From Methylocystis bryophila (GTDB taxonomy: Bacteria; Pseudomonadota; Alphaproteobacteria; Rhizobiales; Beijerinckiaceae), in assembly GCF_027925445.1 (NCBI RefSeq), contig NZ_AP027149.1:1240001-1304000 (forward strand): a stretch of 64,000 nucleotides of DNA, read 5' to 3'. Under the pieces are notes generated by a model. The model was not told the origin of the DNA. It saw nothing but the letters and a program-made list of their open reading frames with translations, and did not search any database. The position numbers and the translations under genes were made by a program. Position 1 is the first letter of the stretch; each line of letters opens with the position of its first letter. This document shows positions 51,954-61,100 of this stretch, piece by piece.

Positions 51954-52493
51954 CTATGGCGCCTCCAGCATAGCGACGGGCGGGCTTTCGCCATTGACCA
52001 TGATCTGACGCTTCGCCTCGCCGCGCGCGATCGTGACGACCTGCCAGGCCCGGGGACTTTGCGCCGCCAACAGGCGGGTCGGGTCGTAGCTCGCGCCGGC
52101 GGTCGCGCAGGCGAAGCTCAGCTCGACGAGAACGCCTTCGTCATTTGCGGGGTCCTCGCCGGATTTCTCGATCTTGCGCGCGCAGTCCGCTCCTTGGCCG
52201 TCGCGCATTGTCACCCGGCTCGCGATGAAAGCTCCGATCTCTCGCTCGATCGCGCCGGGTTGAGCGAGGTCCACGCCCTCGCGTTCGCGCCCCGTTTTCA
52301 GAAACATCTGCTCGACATCGGTCGCCAGCATGCGCATATCGACGATATAGCGTTGGCCGTTCCCGGCGATGCTCGCCGTGGATATGTTGTTCTGGATCAG
52401 CCCGTTGGAGTCGAGACTGCGCGCCGGCGGGGCTTGCACGAGCATCGTCGCGAGCGCGATCGCTGCGAAGATCTCAACCCGAGGGCGACCCAT
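51954..52493 (-). CDS. Free-standing homologue of the HupE-type outer domain
   Basis: There are 179 residues with a signal peptide (IFAAIALATMLVQAPPARS) and no membrane segment. The mature part aligns with the N-terminal domain of the HupE-like protein at 56219: RYIVDMRMLATDVEQMFLK against RYRVEVGFLGTDIERMLAE, then the EGVDLAQPG and KGVDLTEPG pair, then FIASRVTMRD against FIQSRVAMEN, and EKSGEDP against VSVGEDP. Cys residues are kept at like places. So it is that periplasmic domain alone. AGGAGA precedes the start. Function is inferred to be metal handling. Confidence 0.7.
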   Translation of the reverse strand: MGRPRVEIFAAIALATMLVQAPPARSLDSNGLIQNNISTASIAGNGQRYIVDMRMLATDVEQMFLKTGREREGVDLAQPGAIEREIGAFIASRVTMRDGQGADCARKIEKSGEDPANDEGVLVELSFACATAGASYDPTRLLAAQSPRAWQVVTIARGEAKRQIMVNGESPPVAMLEAP

Positions 52494-52629
52494 GAGCGTC
52501 TCCTACCTGCGCTTGGCGAGTATGCTGTTTTATAGTATTTATCTCACGAGGTTGAAGCGCGTCAACGCAGGACGCCATGGCTGCGGGACTTGAACGCGAT
52601 GGCTTCTTCCCAAAGCAGGCGACGCAAGC
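52494..52629. promoter_or_regulatory. Divergent promoter region with AT-rich core
   Basis: The 136-base gap separates the divergent HupE-domain and PepSY genes. An AT-rich core near 52522-52545 (GTTTTATAGTATTTATCTC) stands out in this high-GC region and probably holds the -10 boxes. I see no clear palindrome. Confidence 0.45.
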
Positions 52630-53844
52630 ATGACGCGTGATGCGGCCGGTAGCGGCCTCGAGGCCCGCGCATTGTCTGAGTTGCCCCTTGAGCGGCGGCG
52701 AGGGCGATTGCGCCGATCCTTCCTGCGCCTTCATCAAATCATCGGGCTGTTCGCGGGCGCCCTCTTCGTTCTCATCGGGCTCAGCGGCGGCGTTCTCGCC
52801 TTTCGCGAGGACATCGACGAATGGCTGAACGACTCGATCATGCGCGTCGAGCCGCCCGCGCAGGCTTCGCCAAAATCCTTGAATGAGATTCTCGCGGCGG
52901 CGGTCGCCGCGGCGCCTCCCGACGCCAAACTCGAGCGGCTTACGGCGCCGCGTCACGCGAGAGCCGCCGCGGCCGTCACCTACATGGTGGATGCGGAGGA
53001 TCTCGAAAGCGACTTCTACGAGACCTTCGTCGATCCCTACACGGCGCAGGTCAAAGGACGCCGGCTGCTCTTGCATGGCGACAAGACCTTCTCGCAGCCC
53101 TTCATACAGATCCTCCTGGCTTTCCACTCGACGCTGCTGCTCGGCGCCAACAACGCCTATCTCGTCGGCAGCGTTGGCGTTCTGCTTCTCCTCTCTGTCC
53201 TCGTCGGTCTTTACCTCTGGTGGCCTCGTAATGGCGATTGGCGGCTCGGCTTAAAGGTCAAGTGGGGCGCGAGCCGCGAGAGGATCGTCTATGATCTGCA
53301 CAGATGCTTCGGGATCTATGGCGCCGCGATCCTGCTGGTGATGCTGCTCACCGGCGTTGCGATGATCTTCAAGCCCGCGACGCGCGGCGTGACCGCCCTG
53401 TTTTCGCCGGTGCGGGCCGATCCTGATTTTGGACGATCGAAGCCTATAACCAACGGCGCGCCGATCGGCGTCGACGCCGCCGTCGCAGCCGCCGATCGGA
53501 TCTTTCCCGATGGGAGGCTTCACTGGGTGTTGCTGCCGAGCACGCCCACAGGCGTTTATGTCGTCGGAAAGCAATCAAGGAATGAGCCGAGCCGAAGCAA
53601 GACTTTTAGAAACGTCGGCGTGGATCAATATGGCGGCGAGGTCCTGGGCGTTCAGGATCGCAGCGGCTTCACGGCCGGTGAGCGCTTCCTGGAATGGCTC
53701 TTCCCGCTCCATAGCGGCGAGGCTTTCGGCGAAATCGGCCGTCCGCTCACCTTGCTGATCGGGCTACTGCCGCTCGTCCTCTATGTCACCGGCTTTCTGC
53801 GATGGCGGCAACGGCGCCGCGGGCGAGCGCCGCCGTCCTTCTAA
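52630..53844 (+). CDS. PepSY-domain inner-membrane protein
   Basis: There are 404 residues with four membrane helices: about 38-60 (IIGLFAGALFVLIGLSGGVL), 180-200, 235-255 and 375-395. The first helix is preceded by RLHQIIG-like LHQ, and VYDLHRCFGIYGAAILLVM is the third. This is the PepSY-associated (PiuB/FiuB) layout, proteins found near TonB receptors that are thought to reduce metals or flavins after uptake. His residues on the helices could bind heme. It is between two metal-related genes here. Confidence 0.85.
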   Translation: MTRDAAGSGLEARALSELPLERRRGRLRRSFLRLHQIIGLFAGALFVLIGLSGGVLAFREDIDEWLNDSIMRVEPPAQASPKSLNEILAAAVAAAPPDAKLERLTAPRHARAAAAVTYMVDAEDLESDFYETFVDPYTAQVKGRRLLLHGDKTFSQPFIQILLAFHSTLLLGANNAYLVGSVGVLLLLSVLVGLYLWWPRNGDWRLGLKVKWGASRERIVYDLHRCFGIYGAAILLVMLLTGVAMIFKPATRGVTALFSPVRADPDFGRSKPITNGAPIGVDAAVAAADRIFPDGRLHWVLLPSTPTGVYVVGKQSRNEPSRSKTFRNVGVDQYGGEVLGVQDRSGFTAGERFLEWLFPLHSGEAFGEIGRPLTLLIGLLPLVLYVTGFLRWRQRRRGRAPPSF

Positions 53845-53856
53845 TGCCTGTCCTTC

Positions 53857-54429
53857 TCATTGCCCCGCGAAGATCGGCATCTCGATAATGTCTTCCTTCT
53901 CCTTGGCTTCGCCAAAGCCGATCTTGAGAAGATATTTTCCTCTATGGGCGACCGTCGCATCGACGGACATCATCCCGCTCGGATAGCGGGTCGGCGGCCT
54001 CGAGCCGATCTCCTTCCTGCCTCCCGCCGTGTCCAATTGATAGAACCAGAGCGAGATGGGCTGGCTGCGCACGTCCTTTTCCATGAAGGTGACGGCGAAG
54101 ATGACGCGGCCCGTTCCGGGAACGTGATCGCAATATTCGTCATATTTTCGCAGGTCGTCCACCGCGCCCCCAGCGCTTTCGTCGGAATCGGCCAGGAAAT
54201 AGGTCGTCAGATGGACCGAGTAGAAGTCGCTGACGCCCAGGCAGTCGGAGATGACACGATCGCCGGCCTTTGTCGCCGGCTTCAAGGGCTTCGGCGCCCA
54301 ATGCTCCGTCCAATAGAGTTGGAAGGCCGGCCCCCAAAGCGAGTAGGTGAAGGCCGCGCCTTGAACGCCGACGAGGACGAGGAGGGCGGCGAACAGAATG
54401 AGGTTCAGCCGTAAGCTCGGTTGTATCAT
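53857..54429 (-). CDS. Membrane-anchored unknown protein
   Basis: There are 190 residues from the ATG at 54429; a longer open frame lacks a ribosome site. One N-terminal helix (LNLILFAALLVLVGVQGAAF) anchors a periplasmic domain with two Cys (SDCLGVSD and DEYCDHVP). No family recognised. It lies 80 bases after the CopC-like gene in the same direction, so it may be a metal-handling partner. Confidence 0.65.
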   Translation of the reverse strand: MIQPSLRLNLILFAALLVLVGVQGAAFTYSLWGPAFQLYWTEHWAPKPLKPATKAGDRVISDCLGVSDFYSVHLTTYFLADSDESAGGAVDDLRKYDEYCDHVPGTGRVIFAVTFMEKDVRSQPISLWFYQLDTAGGRKEIGSRPPTRYPSGMMSVDATVAHRGKYLLKIGFGEAKEKEDIIEMPIFAGQ

Positions 54430-54510
54430 GCTCGATTCTTCCTCTTGCTCCCTTCCCCGCTTGCGGGTGGAGAGAACGCGCCACGTCGGTTGGGACGACG
54501 CGAACAAGGC

Positions 54511-54963
54511 CTACGGCTTCACCTCGAAGTCCCAGGCGCCGCTCACGAGATGGCCGTCAGCCGACAGCGCCCGGTAGCGCACCGTGTATTTGCCGGGGTT
54601 CAGCGGATTGACGCTGACTGAGACGTGAGAGGGATCGGCGCTGTCGATCGACGCGTCGCGCTTGTCGACGCGCTCTCCGCCCTCGCTCACGACGGCCAAT
54701 GCGGCGAGCGAGTCGCGGATGCCGGCGTCGTACCAAACATCGACTCTTCCGATGTTCCCTGCCGCGACCCCGCCTTCCGTCGGCGACCTGCGGACGACAA
54801 TCGCATGCGCCAGGGCGATCGGAGATTTGGACGTCGGCGCGATGAGCGTGAGCGCCGCGGCGTCGCCGGCCGCTGCTCCCAGGCACAGCGCTGAGGTCCA
54901 AAAGCAAGCGGCCTTCCAAACAGAGGCGAATACGCGCCAAGATGTCATACCGTTCTGCGTCAT
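54511..54963 (-). CDS. CopC-domain periplasmic protein
   Basis: There are 150 residues: a signal peptide (SVWKAACFWTSALCLGAAAG) and a CopC beta-sandwich. VSVNPLNPGKYTVRYRALSA and SADGHLVSGAWDFEVKP are the hallmark end. The usual N-terminal His of the copper site is missing (mature start near LTLIAPTSKSP), though the DGH His is kept, so copper binding may be weak or altered. No copD gene lies beside it. Neighbours are nickel and cobalt genes. Confidence 0.82.
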   Translation of the reverse strand: MTQNGMTSWRVFASVWKAACFWTSALCLGAAAGDAAALTLIAPTSKSPIALAHAIVVRRSPTEGGVAAGNIGRVDVWYDAGIRDSLAALAVVSEGGERVDKRDASIDSADPSHVSVSVNPLNPGKYTVRYRALSADGHLVSGAWDFEVKP

Positions 54964-55001
54964 GGCCCCTTTCTGCGCATTCGTCTCGTCTCGCGGAAGC
55001 C

Positions 55002-56066
55002 CTATTCGGCGACCGCCCCCATCTCATCGTAACCTTTGGCTTTATAAACTCCATAGGAAATGACCCAGGACAGGGCGAAAACGCCGACGATGGCGGCGCC
55101 GAGAACGTCGAAATTGTCGTTCAGGGCGCCGATCAGGCCCCAGAAACCATTCCCTTGGGTCAAGCCCAGTCGATCGCCGATGAGGTTCAGCATTTCGACG
55201 CCGCCTATGATGAGAGCGACCAAGACCGACACGGTGGTGATCGTGAGATTGTAATACAGCTTCCGGATGGGCTTCACACTGGCCCAGCCATAGGCGCCGA
55301 TCATCAGCAGATTGTCCGTCGTGTCCAGGAGCGTTATTCCCGCGGTGAATAGAGCCGGAAAGACCAGAATCTGCCAAACCGAAAGACCTTGGGAGGCTTG
55401 TGTCGCGGAAATGCCCAGGAGCCCGACTTCTGTGGCGGTGTCGAATCCGAGGCCGAAGAGAAGACCGAGCGGATACATCTGCCAGCTCTGCTCGATCACG
55501 CGGAAGGCGCCGCGAAAGAGCCGGCCCATCCCGCCTTGATTCGACAAAGCGAGATCGAGGTCCTCCTCGACGAAGCGCCCCCCTTTTCGCACGAGGCGAA
55601 AAGTCTCGTAGAGGGAGCGCAGCACGAGCGCATTGGCGAAGGCGATGGTGAGGAGGAACAGCGAGGAGACGAGAGAACCGATGACGCCGCCGATCGTCTT
55701 GAAGCTCTCGAATTCGCCATGGAGCGCCGTCGCCGTGATTGCAATGGCGATCGTCAGTCCGACGACGATCGTGGAGTGACCGAGCGAGAAGAAGAGACCG
55801 ACGCCGATGGGGCGCTTGCCTTGCTGCATGAGCTTGCGGGTGACGTTGTCGATCGCGGCGATGTGATCCGCGTCGAAGGCGTGCCGCAGGCCGAGGCTAT
55901 AGGCGAGCGCCGCCATCCCCAGCATCATCGGGAACTCGCGCGAAGAAGCCGCCGCCCAAATCCAGGCGGCGACATTGGCTGCGAGCAGAACGGCGTAGAC
56001 GCCGGCGACCTTGGCTCTCAGCGCGCGATTTTCATCGTTGAAGAGAGACGACCAGCTCGAATTCAT
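55002..56066 (-). CDS. NiCoT nickel/cobalt permease (HoxN/NixA family)
   Basis: There are 354 residues with about eight membrane helices. The signature in helix II is LGLRHAFDADHIAAIDNVTR (HX4DH), GLFFSLGHSTIVVGLTIAIA follows, then LGFDTATEVGLL and LFTAGITLLDTTDNLLMIGA. This family brings nickel or cobalt across the inner membrane. A NikR-type operator 90 bases upstream suggests nickel control. Which metal it prefers cannot be read from the sequence. Confidence 0.93.
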   Translation of the reverse strand: MNSSWSSLFNDENRALRAKVAGVYAVLLAANVAAWIWAAASSREFPMMLGMAALAYSLGLRHAFDADHIAAIDNVTRKLMQQGKRPIGVGLFFSLGHSTIVVGLTIAIAITATALHGEFESFKTIGGVIGSLVSSLFLLTIAFANALVLRSLYETFRLVRKGGRFVEEDLDLALSNQGGMGRLFRGAFRVIEQSWQMYPLGLLFGLGFDTATEVGLLGISATQASQGLSVWQILVFPALFTAGITLLDTTDNLLMIGAYGWASVKPIRKLYYNLTITTVSVLVALIIGGVEMLNLIGDRLGLTQGNGFWGLIGALNDNFDVLGAAIVGVFALSWVISYGVYKAKGYDEMGAVAE

Positions 56067-56155
56067 ACCCTTCCCTTCTCGCTTCGTTCGGATCGGGACC
56101 AATCGGGTTCTGCGCGAATGAAGCCGCGAGGCCGCACCTTGCCTTTCAAACGCTG

Positions 56156-56183
56156 GTATGCACTATTATTACTTTATGCATAC
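56156..56183. promoter_or_regulatory. NikR-type operator
   Basis: GTATGC (56156-56161) and GCATAC (56178-56183) are separated by exactly 16 bases, the geometry of the E. coli NikR box GTATGA-N16-TCATAC, with five of six positions matching in each half. The AT-rich middle (ACTATTATTACTTTAT) can supply -10 boxes. It stands between the divergent NiCoT and HupE-like genes. No nikR gene is in the window. Confidence 0.78.
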
Positions 56184-56218
56184 GCCACGCTGGGGCGTGG
56201 GGTCAAGGGAGCGGCGGG

Positions 56219-57496
56219 ATGATAAGCGTCGGGAAAATTGCGATCGCCGTCGCGCTGGCGATGTTTGGCTTTGCGTCGGCGGCGAGCGCCCATACGGCGA
56301 ATATCTCGAGCAGCCGCATCGTCCCGGAGGCCAGCGGCCGCTACCGCGTGGAGGTGGGTTTTCTCGGAACCGACATCGAGCGCATGCTCGCCGAGAACAA
56401 GGAGGCGCTCAAAGGCGTCGATCTCACCGAGCCGGGCCTTCTAGAAGGCCTGCTCGGCAAGTTCATCCAAAGCCGCGTCGCCATGGAGAATACGGAGGGG
56501 CAGAAGTGTTCGAGCACGGTCGTCTCGGTCGGCGAGGATCCCACTAGCCCCGCCGACTCGAAGGCCGTCCTGCGCTTCGACTGCAGCGGCGTTCCCGGCC
56601 CGATTCTCTATAGCCCCTCCGAGCTTCTGAAAGCGCAAGGGTCTCGCGCGAAGCATCTCGTCAGCATCGGCGAGAAGGGCGACGAATCCAAGTTGACCGA
56701 GGCGCAGCGTTTGGGGAGCGAGCCGGCGCCGGGACAAGTGATGATCTTTCCCGGCGACGCGCCGATCGACGTCTCCAAGCCCCTGCTGACGCCCTGGCAG
56801 CTTGCGCCGAAATTTTTCGCAGCCGGCGTCGAGCACATCATGACCGGCTACGATCACCTGTGCTTCTTGCTGGCCGTCGTGCTTTGGGCGTCGCGCGCCT
56901 GGCCGGTCGTCAAGATCGTGACGGCCTTCACGGTCTCGCATTCGATCACGCTGACGCTGGCGGCTCTCCAGATCGTCAATATCCCGAGCGCCTGGACCGA
57001 GATCGCCATCGCGCTCTCCATCATCTACGTCGCCGTCGAGAATTTCTTCACGCGCAAGGTCGATGGGCGCTGGCGCGACACTTTCGTCTTCGGCTTTATC
57101 CACGGCTTCGGTTTCGCGAGCGGGCTCGTCGAGCTCGGCGTGCCGCAGCGCGCCATCGTGCCGGCGCTGGCGAGCTTCAACCTTGGCGTCGAGGCCGGTC
57201 AGATCGGCGTCGTGATGATCGTCATTCCCTTGCTCGTCTTCATCGACAAGCGGTTCTGCAACGGCGAGCGCAGCCAGCGCCTCGTCTACGCCTGTTCGGC
57301 GGTCATCGCCGGCTTCGGCGCCTATTGGCTGCTCGTGCGTCTTGGCGTTTTGAGCGATGACTTTACGACGGGCTCTGTGGGGCTTGCCGTGAGCCTTGGC
57401 CTTGCAGCGGGCCTTCTGGGTCTGGCGGTGATGATTCTTCGCCGTGGCCGCCTCATGCGCGGTGGCCGGACTCATCGCAGTCACGGCGCCCGATAG
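56219..57496 (+). CDS. HupE/UreJ-type membrane protein with outer domain
   Basis: There are 425 residues. After a signal peptide (IAVALAMFGFASAASA) and an HTANISSSR start, a periplasmic domain runs to about 190. Six or seven membrane helices follow, carrying AAGVEHIMTGYDHLCFLLAV, FTVSHSITLTLAAL and FGFIHGFGFASGLVELGVP, the HupE_UreJ_2 signature. Members are thought to let nickel or cobalt through. The NikR-type site is 36 bases before the start. Its outer domain has a free-standing copy at 51954. Confidence 0.88.
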   Translation: MISVGKIAIAVALAMFGFASAASAHTANISSSRIVPEASGRYRVEVGFLGTDIERMLAENKEALKGVDLTEPGLLEGLLGKFIQSRVAMENTEGQKCSSTVVSVGEDPTSPADSKAVLRFDCSGVPGPILYSPSELLKAQGSRAKHLVSIGEKGDESKLTEAQRLGSEPAPGQVMIFPGDAPIDVSKPLLTPWQLAPKFFAAGVEHIMTGYDHLCFLLAVVLWASRAWPVVKIVTAFTVSHSITLTLAALQIVNIPSAWTEIAIALSIIYVAVENFFTRKVDGRWRDTFVFGFIHGFGFASGLVELGVPQRAIVPALASFNLGVEAGQIGVVMIVIPLLVFIDKRFCNGERSQRLVYACSAVIAGFGAYWLLVRLGVLSDDFTTGSVGLAVSLGLAAGLLGLAVMILRRGRLMRGGRTHRSHGAR

Positions 57497-57540
57497 GAGG
57501 TCGCCTGAGCCCGAAGAGTTTCACATCGAGAAATGAAAGA

Positions 57541-57562
57541 CGCGCCCCTACATAGGGGCGCG
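57541..57562. terminator. Bidirectional terminator hairpin
   Basis: CGCGCCCCT (57541-57549) and AGGGGCGCG (57554-57562) form a perfect 9-bp stem with loop ACAT. It lies between the convergent HupE-like gene (ends 57496) and the His-Cys-Lys peptide gene (ends 57595). Confidence 0.6.
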
Positions 57563-57594
57563 CTTGGCGAAGTCCGACGCCGCCGGCTTCGATC

Positions 57595-57810
57595 TTACTT
57601 GCCCTTGCAGGACGACATGCCTTTGCAGTGGGACTTCTGGGTCTTGCAATGGACCCTGGCCTTGCAATGATGTTTTTGAGTTTTGCAGTGGTTGTGCGCC
57701 TTGCCCGCGACGTAGTGGGCGGCGGCCGGAGTCGGGGTGGCGGCGCCGGCGAGCGCCAGCGACACGGCGGCTGCGGCGATCGTCGCGCCGGAAATAATCT
57801 TGGAGTGCAT
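57595..57810 (-). CDS. Secreted His-Cys-Lys repeat peptide
   Basis: The ATG at 57810 follows AGGAGAG and gives 71 residues. A signal peptide (IAAAAVSLALAGAATPTPAA) leaves a mature part of about 40 residues that repeats HCK: NHCKTQKHHCKARVHCKTQK and SHCKGMSSCKGK. Five Cys and six or seven His spaced like this strongly suggest metal binding in the periplasm. I do not know the family. It stands between the HupE-like gene and the TonB receptor, so a nickel or copper buffer is the natural guess. Confidence 0.7.
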   Translation of the reverse strand: MHSKIISGATIAAAAVSLALAGAATPTPAAAHYVAGKAHNHCKTQKHHCKARVHCKTQKSHCKGMSSCKGK

Positions 57811-58065
57811 CTCTAATCTCTCCTCGCGCTCGCATGATCCCGAGACGGGATATTGGCGGCGGGAAAACGTGTAGCAATTTTCGGGAATTTGCAATCGGCG
57901 TCCCCAGATCACGCTGCGTTCAGGCGGGATCTCTGTGAGCCGAGAAAGGGTCATGTGTGAATCCCGGCATCCCTGTGACATTAATGCAACGGCGCCGGAA
58001 AATCATGCAGGTCGGCGCTTTCATTAATTGACGGTGATGTATCGATGGGAAACTATGGCGCGACC
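57811..58065. other. Divergent gap with a partial repeat element
   Basis: ATCACGCTGCGTTCAGGCGG (57908-57927) is the left arm of the dispersed palindromic family without its partner. TTGACG (58028-58033) with AACTAT (58051-58056) is a possible weak promoter for the TonB receptor. I looked for the conserved box of a cobalamin riboswitch and did not see it. Confidence 0.5.
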
Positions 58066-58093
58066 GTGTGATGATTGATTGAAATCATCACAC
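58066..58093. promoter_or_regulatory. Perfect 11-bp inverted repeat before the TonB receptor
   Basis: GTGTGATGATT (58066-58076) and AATCATCACAC (58083-58093) are exact complements with six bases between. The site ends just before the ribosome site (GGGAGG) of the receptor gene. It can be an operator for a dimeric repressor or, if transcribed, a hairpin next to the ribosome site. It does not match NikR, Fur or Zur boxes that I know. Confidence 0.65.
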
Positions 58094-58108
58094 GCAAGGG
58101 AGGCGCCA

Positions 58109-61100
58109 ATGAGCCGTCGAAACCAACTCATTGAAACGTCGCTGCTGGCGCTGACTGTCGCCAGCATCGTAGCGCCCGCTTCGGCGCAGACCGCGCTCCC
58201 TGACATTAGCATCGGCCAAAAGAAGCCGAAAGTCGTCCATCAGGCGCCGCAGCCTACGGTGAAGCCGGTACAGCCCCGAGTGGCGCAACCCGCTCCCGCG
58301 TCGCCGCCCACGCAAGCCCGCGCCCCGGCGCCCGCCCCCAGGCCTGCGGCGTCGACGCGCCCTTCGGTCGCCGCGCGCGCGCCGGCTTCGGCCCCCAGCG
58401 CGCCGCAGCCCGCTCCCTCCCCTCCGGCATCTGCGGAGCAAACCCGGGTCGAGCAGGCCGAACAGCGCTTCAATGCGAGGCAGGAAACCTCGAGCGAGCG
58501 CTTTACGACGGGCAAGGAGATCAACGCGGTCCCCTTCAGTCGGCCGGGCGAGGCGCTCGAGACCGCCGTGCCGGGTCTGGTCGTCACGCAGCACAGCGGC
58601 GAGGGCAAGGCCAATCAATATCAGCTTCGCGGTTTCCAACTCGATCACGGCACCGATTTCGCGCTCTATCTCGACGGCATGCCGCTCAACATGCCGACGC
58701 ATGGTCACGGGCAGGGCTACGCCGACGCCAATTTCCTGATCCCGGAGCTGTTGTCTTATGTCGTTGCGCGCAAGGGGCCGTACTTTGCGGACGAGGGCGA
58801 TTTCTCCTCTGCCGGCGCGGTGCACATCTATTACAAGGACGAAGTCCCCAAGGGCCTGTTCACCGCGACCATGGGCAGCTTCGACTATGGCCGCCTGCTC
58901 GCGATCGACAACAACAAGGTCAATGGCGGCACGCTGCTCTCGGCGATCGAGCTCGGCATTTACAACGGCCCCTGGACCATTCCCGACGCGGCGCACAAGA
59001 TCAACGGCGTTTTCCGATGGACCACGGGCACGCCCGAGAACGGCCTCGCCATCGACGCGATGGCCTATGCCAATCGCTGGCACTCGAGTGATCAGATTCC
59101 CCAGCGTGCGGTGACGGAAGGCTTCATCTCGCGCTGGGGCAATATCGATCCCTCCGATCGCGGCAACACGACGCGCTTCAGCCTCTCCGGGCGCTGGACC
59201 CAGACGGACGCGCAGAGCCATTCGGTCGTCGAGGCCTTTGCGATCCATTCGACGCTCAATCTCTTCAACGACTTCGACTATTTCCTCACGCAGCCGCTGA
59301 TCGGCGATCAGTTCCACCAGTTCGACCGCCGCTACATTCTGGGGCTCAAGGCGGAGCACGGCCAGAAATATGAGATCGCCGGCATCCCCATCGAGACTAG
59401 GATCGGCCTCCAGTCGCGCTACGACAACATCCGGCTCGGTATTCAGGAAACCTATCGGACGGCGGCCTATGACACATTGACCAATGATCAGGTCCCGGAG
59501 GGCAACGTCGGCTTGTGGACCGACACCACGATCAAATGGACGCCCTGGCTGAGGACAGTGACCGGCATGCGGGGCGATTTCTTCGCGGCGAGCATCGGCG
59601 ATTATCAAGATCCTCGCTTTGCGCCGACGGGCGCGACCTTCTGGAATTGGCCTGCGCCGGCTCTCTTTCCCACCGGGCCGATCTGGAGCGGGCCTTGGAA
59701 CTCCGGCCAGAAGGTCGCGGTCATCGAGAGCCCCAAGGCGAACATCATCTTCGGCCCCTGGGAGAAGACCGAGTTTTACTTGAACTTCGGCGAGGGTTTC
59801 CACTCCAACGACGCGCGCGGCACGGTCGCGTCGATTTCTCCTGTCGACGGCTCCCAGGTCGCGGCCGTGCCCCTTCTCACCAAATCGCGCGGCGCTGAAG
59901 GCGGCATTCGCACCAAATTCATCGACGGGCTCGACTCGACAATCAGTCTCTGGTGGCTGAATTTCGACTCGGAGAGCGTGTTTCAGGGCGACACCGGCAA
60001 CACGATGTTCGGCCGTCCCAGCCGCCGCTATGGCATCGAGAGCACCAATCGCTACACCTACTCCGAGTGGCTGCGCTTCGACGCCAATTTTGCCGTGACG
60101 CATACCCGCTACCGCGGCTGGGACACCGAGCAGAGCGCGATCTACAGCACGCTGCTGACGCCCAACGCGATCGGCTACTTCACCTATCTCGGCAACGCGC
60201 CAGGCAATTACATTCCCGAGGGGCCGTCGATCATCGCCTCGGCCAACATCGAGCTCGGTCGTCAGACAGGCTGGTTCGGCGCGCTGAAATACCGCTTCAA
60301 GGGCGGCTATCCCTTGACCGAGGATGGCTATTTCAAAGCCCCGGCGACCGCGGTGCTCGATTTGCGCGCCGGCTATCGCTGGGAAAACGGGCTGAAGCTG
60401 CAGCTCGACGTCATCAATGCGCTAGATTCGCGGTCCGACCAGATTACTTACGCCTACGGCTCACTCTTGCAGACCGACCCGCTTTATTGGTCTTGCCAGA
60501 GCGGCGCCGCGCCGGCCGCCGTCTGCGCGATCGGCCAGATGGACCGCCACTACCATCCGCTCGAGCCGACCGCAGCGCGCGTGACCTTGAGCGGACCGCT
60601 GACGCTCGGCGCCTTCGATCCGCTTTTCGCGCCGCAAACCGGCGCGCACACGCCCTCGGGAGACTTCCTGGCGCTCGTCGACACGCTTACCGAGCCGCCG
60701 CAGCCCGAGAGCCAGGCGGGCGCGAAATCGGACCTGCCGAGGCACAAGGCGACGCCGCGCCTCGTCGAGCCGCCGACGCGCTGGACCGGCTTCTATCTCG
60801 GGGCGACGACTGGCGTCGTCTGGGGCGCGAACAACAACATCTATTACGCCAACGGTCCCATCGGCCCAGGCTTCGATCCCGGCGTGGCCCTGCTTGGAAG
60901 CGGCAATCTCGGCGAGAGCAACGCGGGATTCATCGGCGGCGGAACCGCGGGCTACAATCTACAGCTCAGCCCGCGCGCGCTCGTCGGCGTCGAGGCGGAC
61001 CTTCAGGGCGTTCTCGGGGGCAGCGGCGCGTCGAACACGGTGGGGACGAGGCCGAGCTATGCGACGCCCGGCGGCGTCCTCTTCGGCAATTTTGCGGCCA

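Noticed and set aside
57811..58108. Cobalamin riboswitch before the TonB receptor
   Set aside because: I could not find the conserved GCCACTG-type box or the expected length of structured leader. The palindrome at 58066 is a better explanation of control.
58088..60103. 671-codon minus-strand open frame
   Set aside because: It is antisense to the TonB receptor, has a very Arg-rich unlikely composition and no ribosome site.
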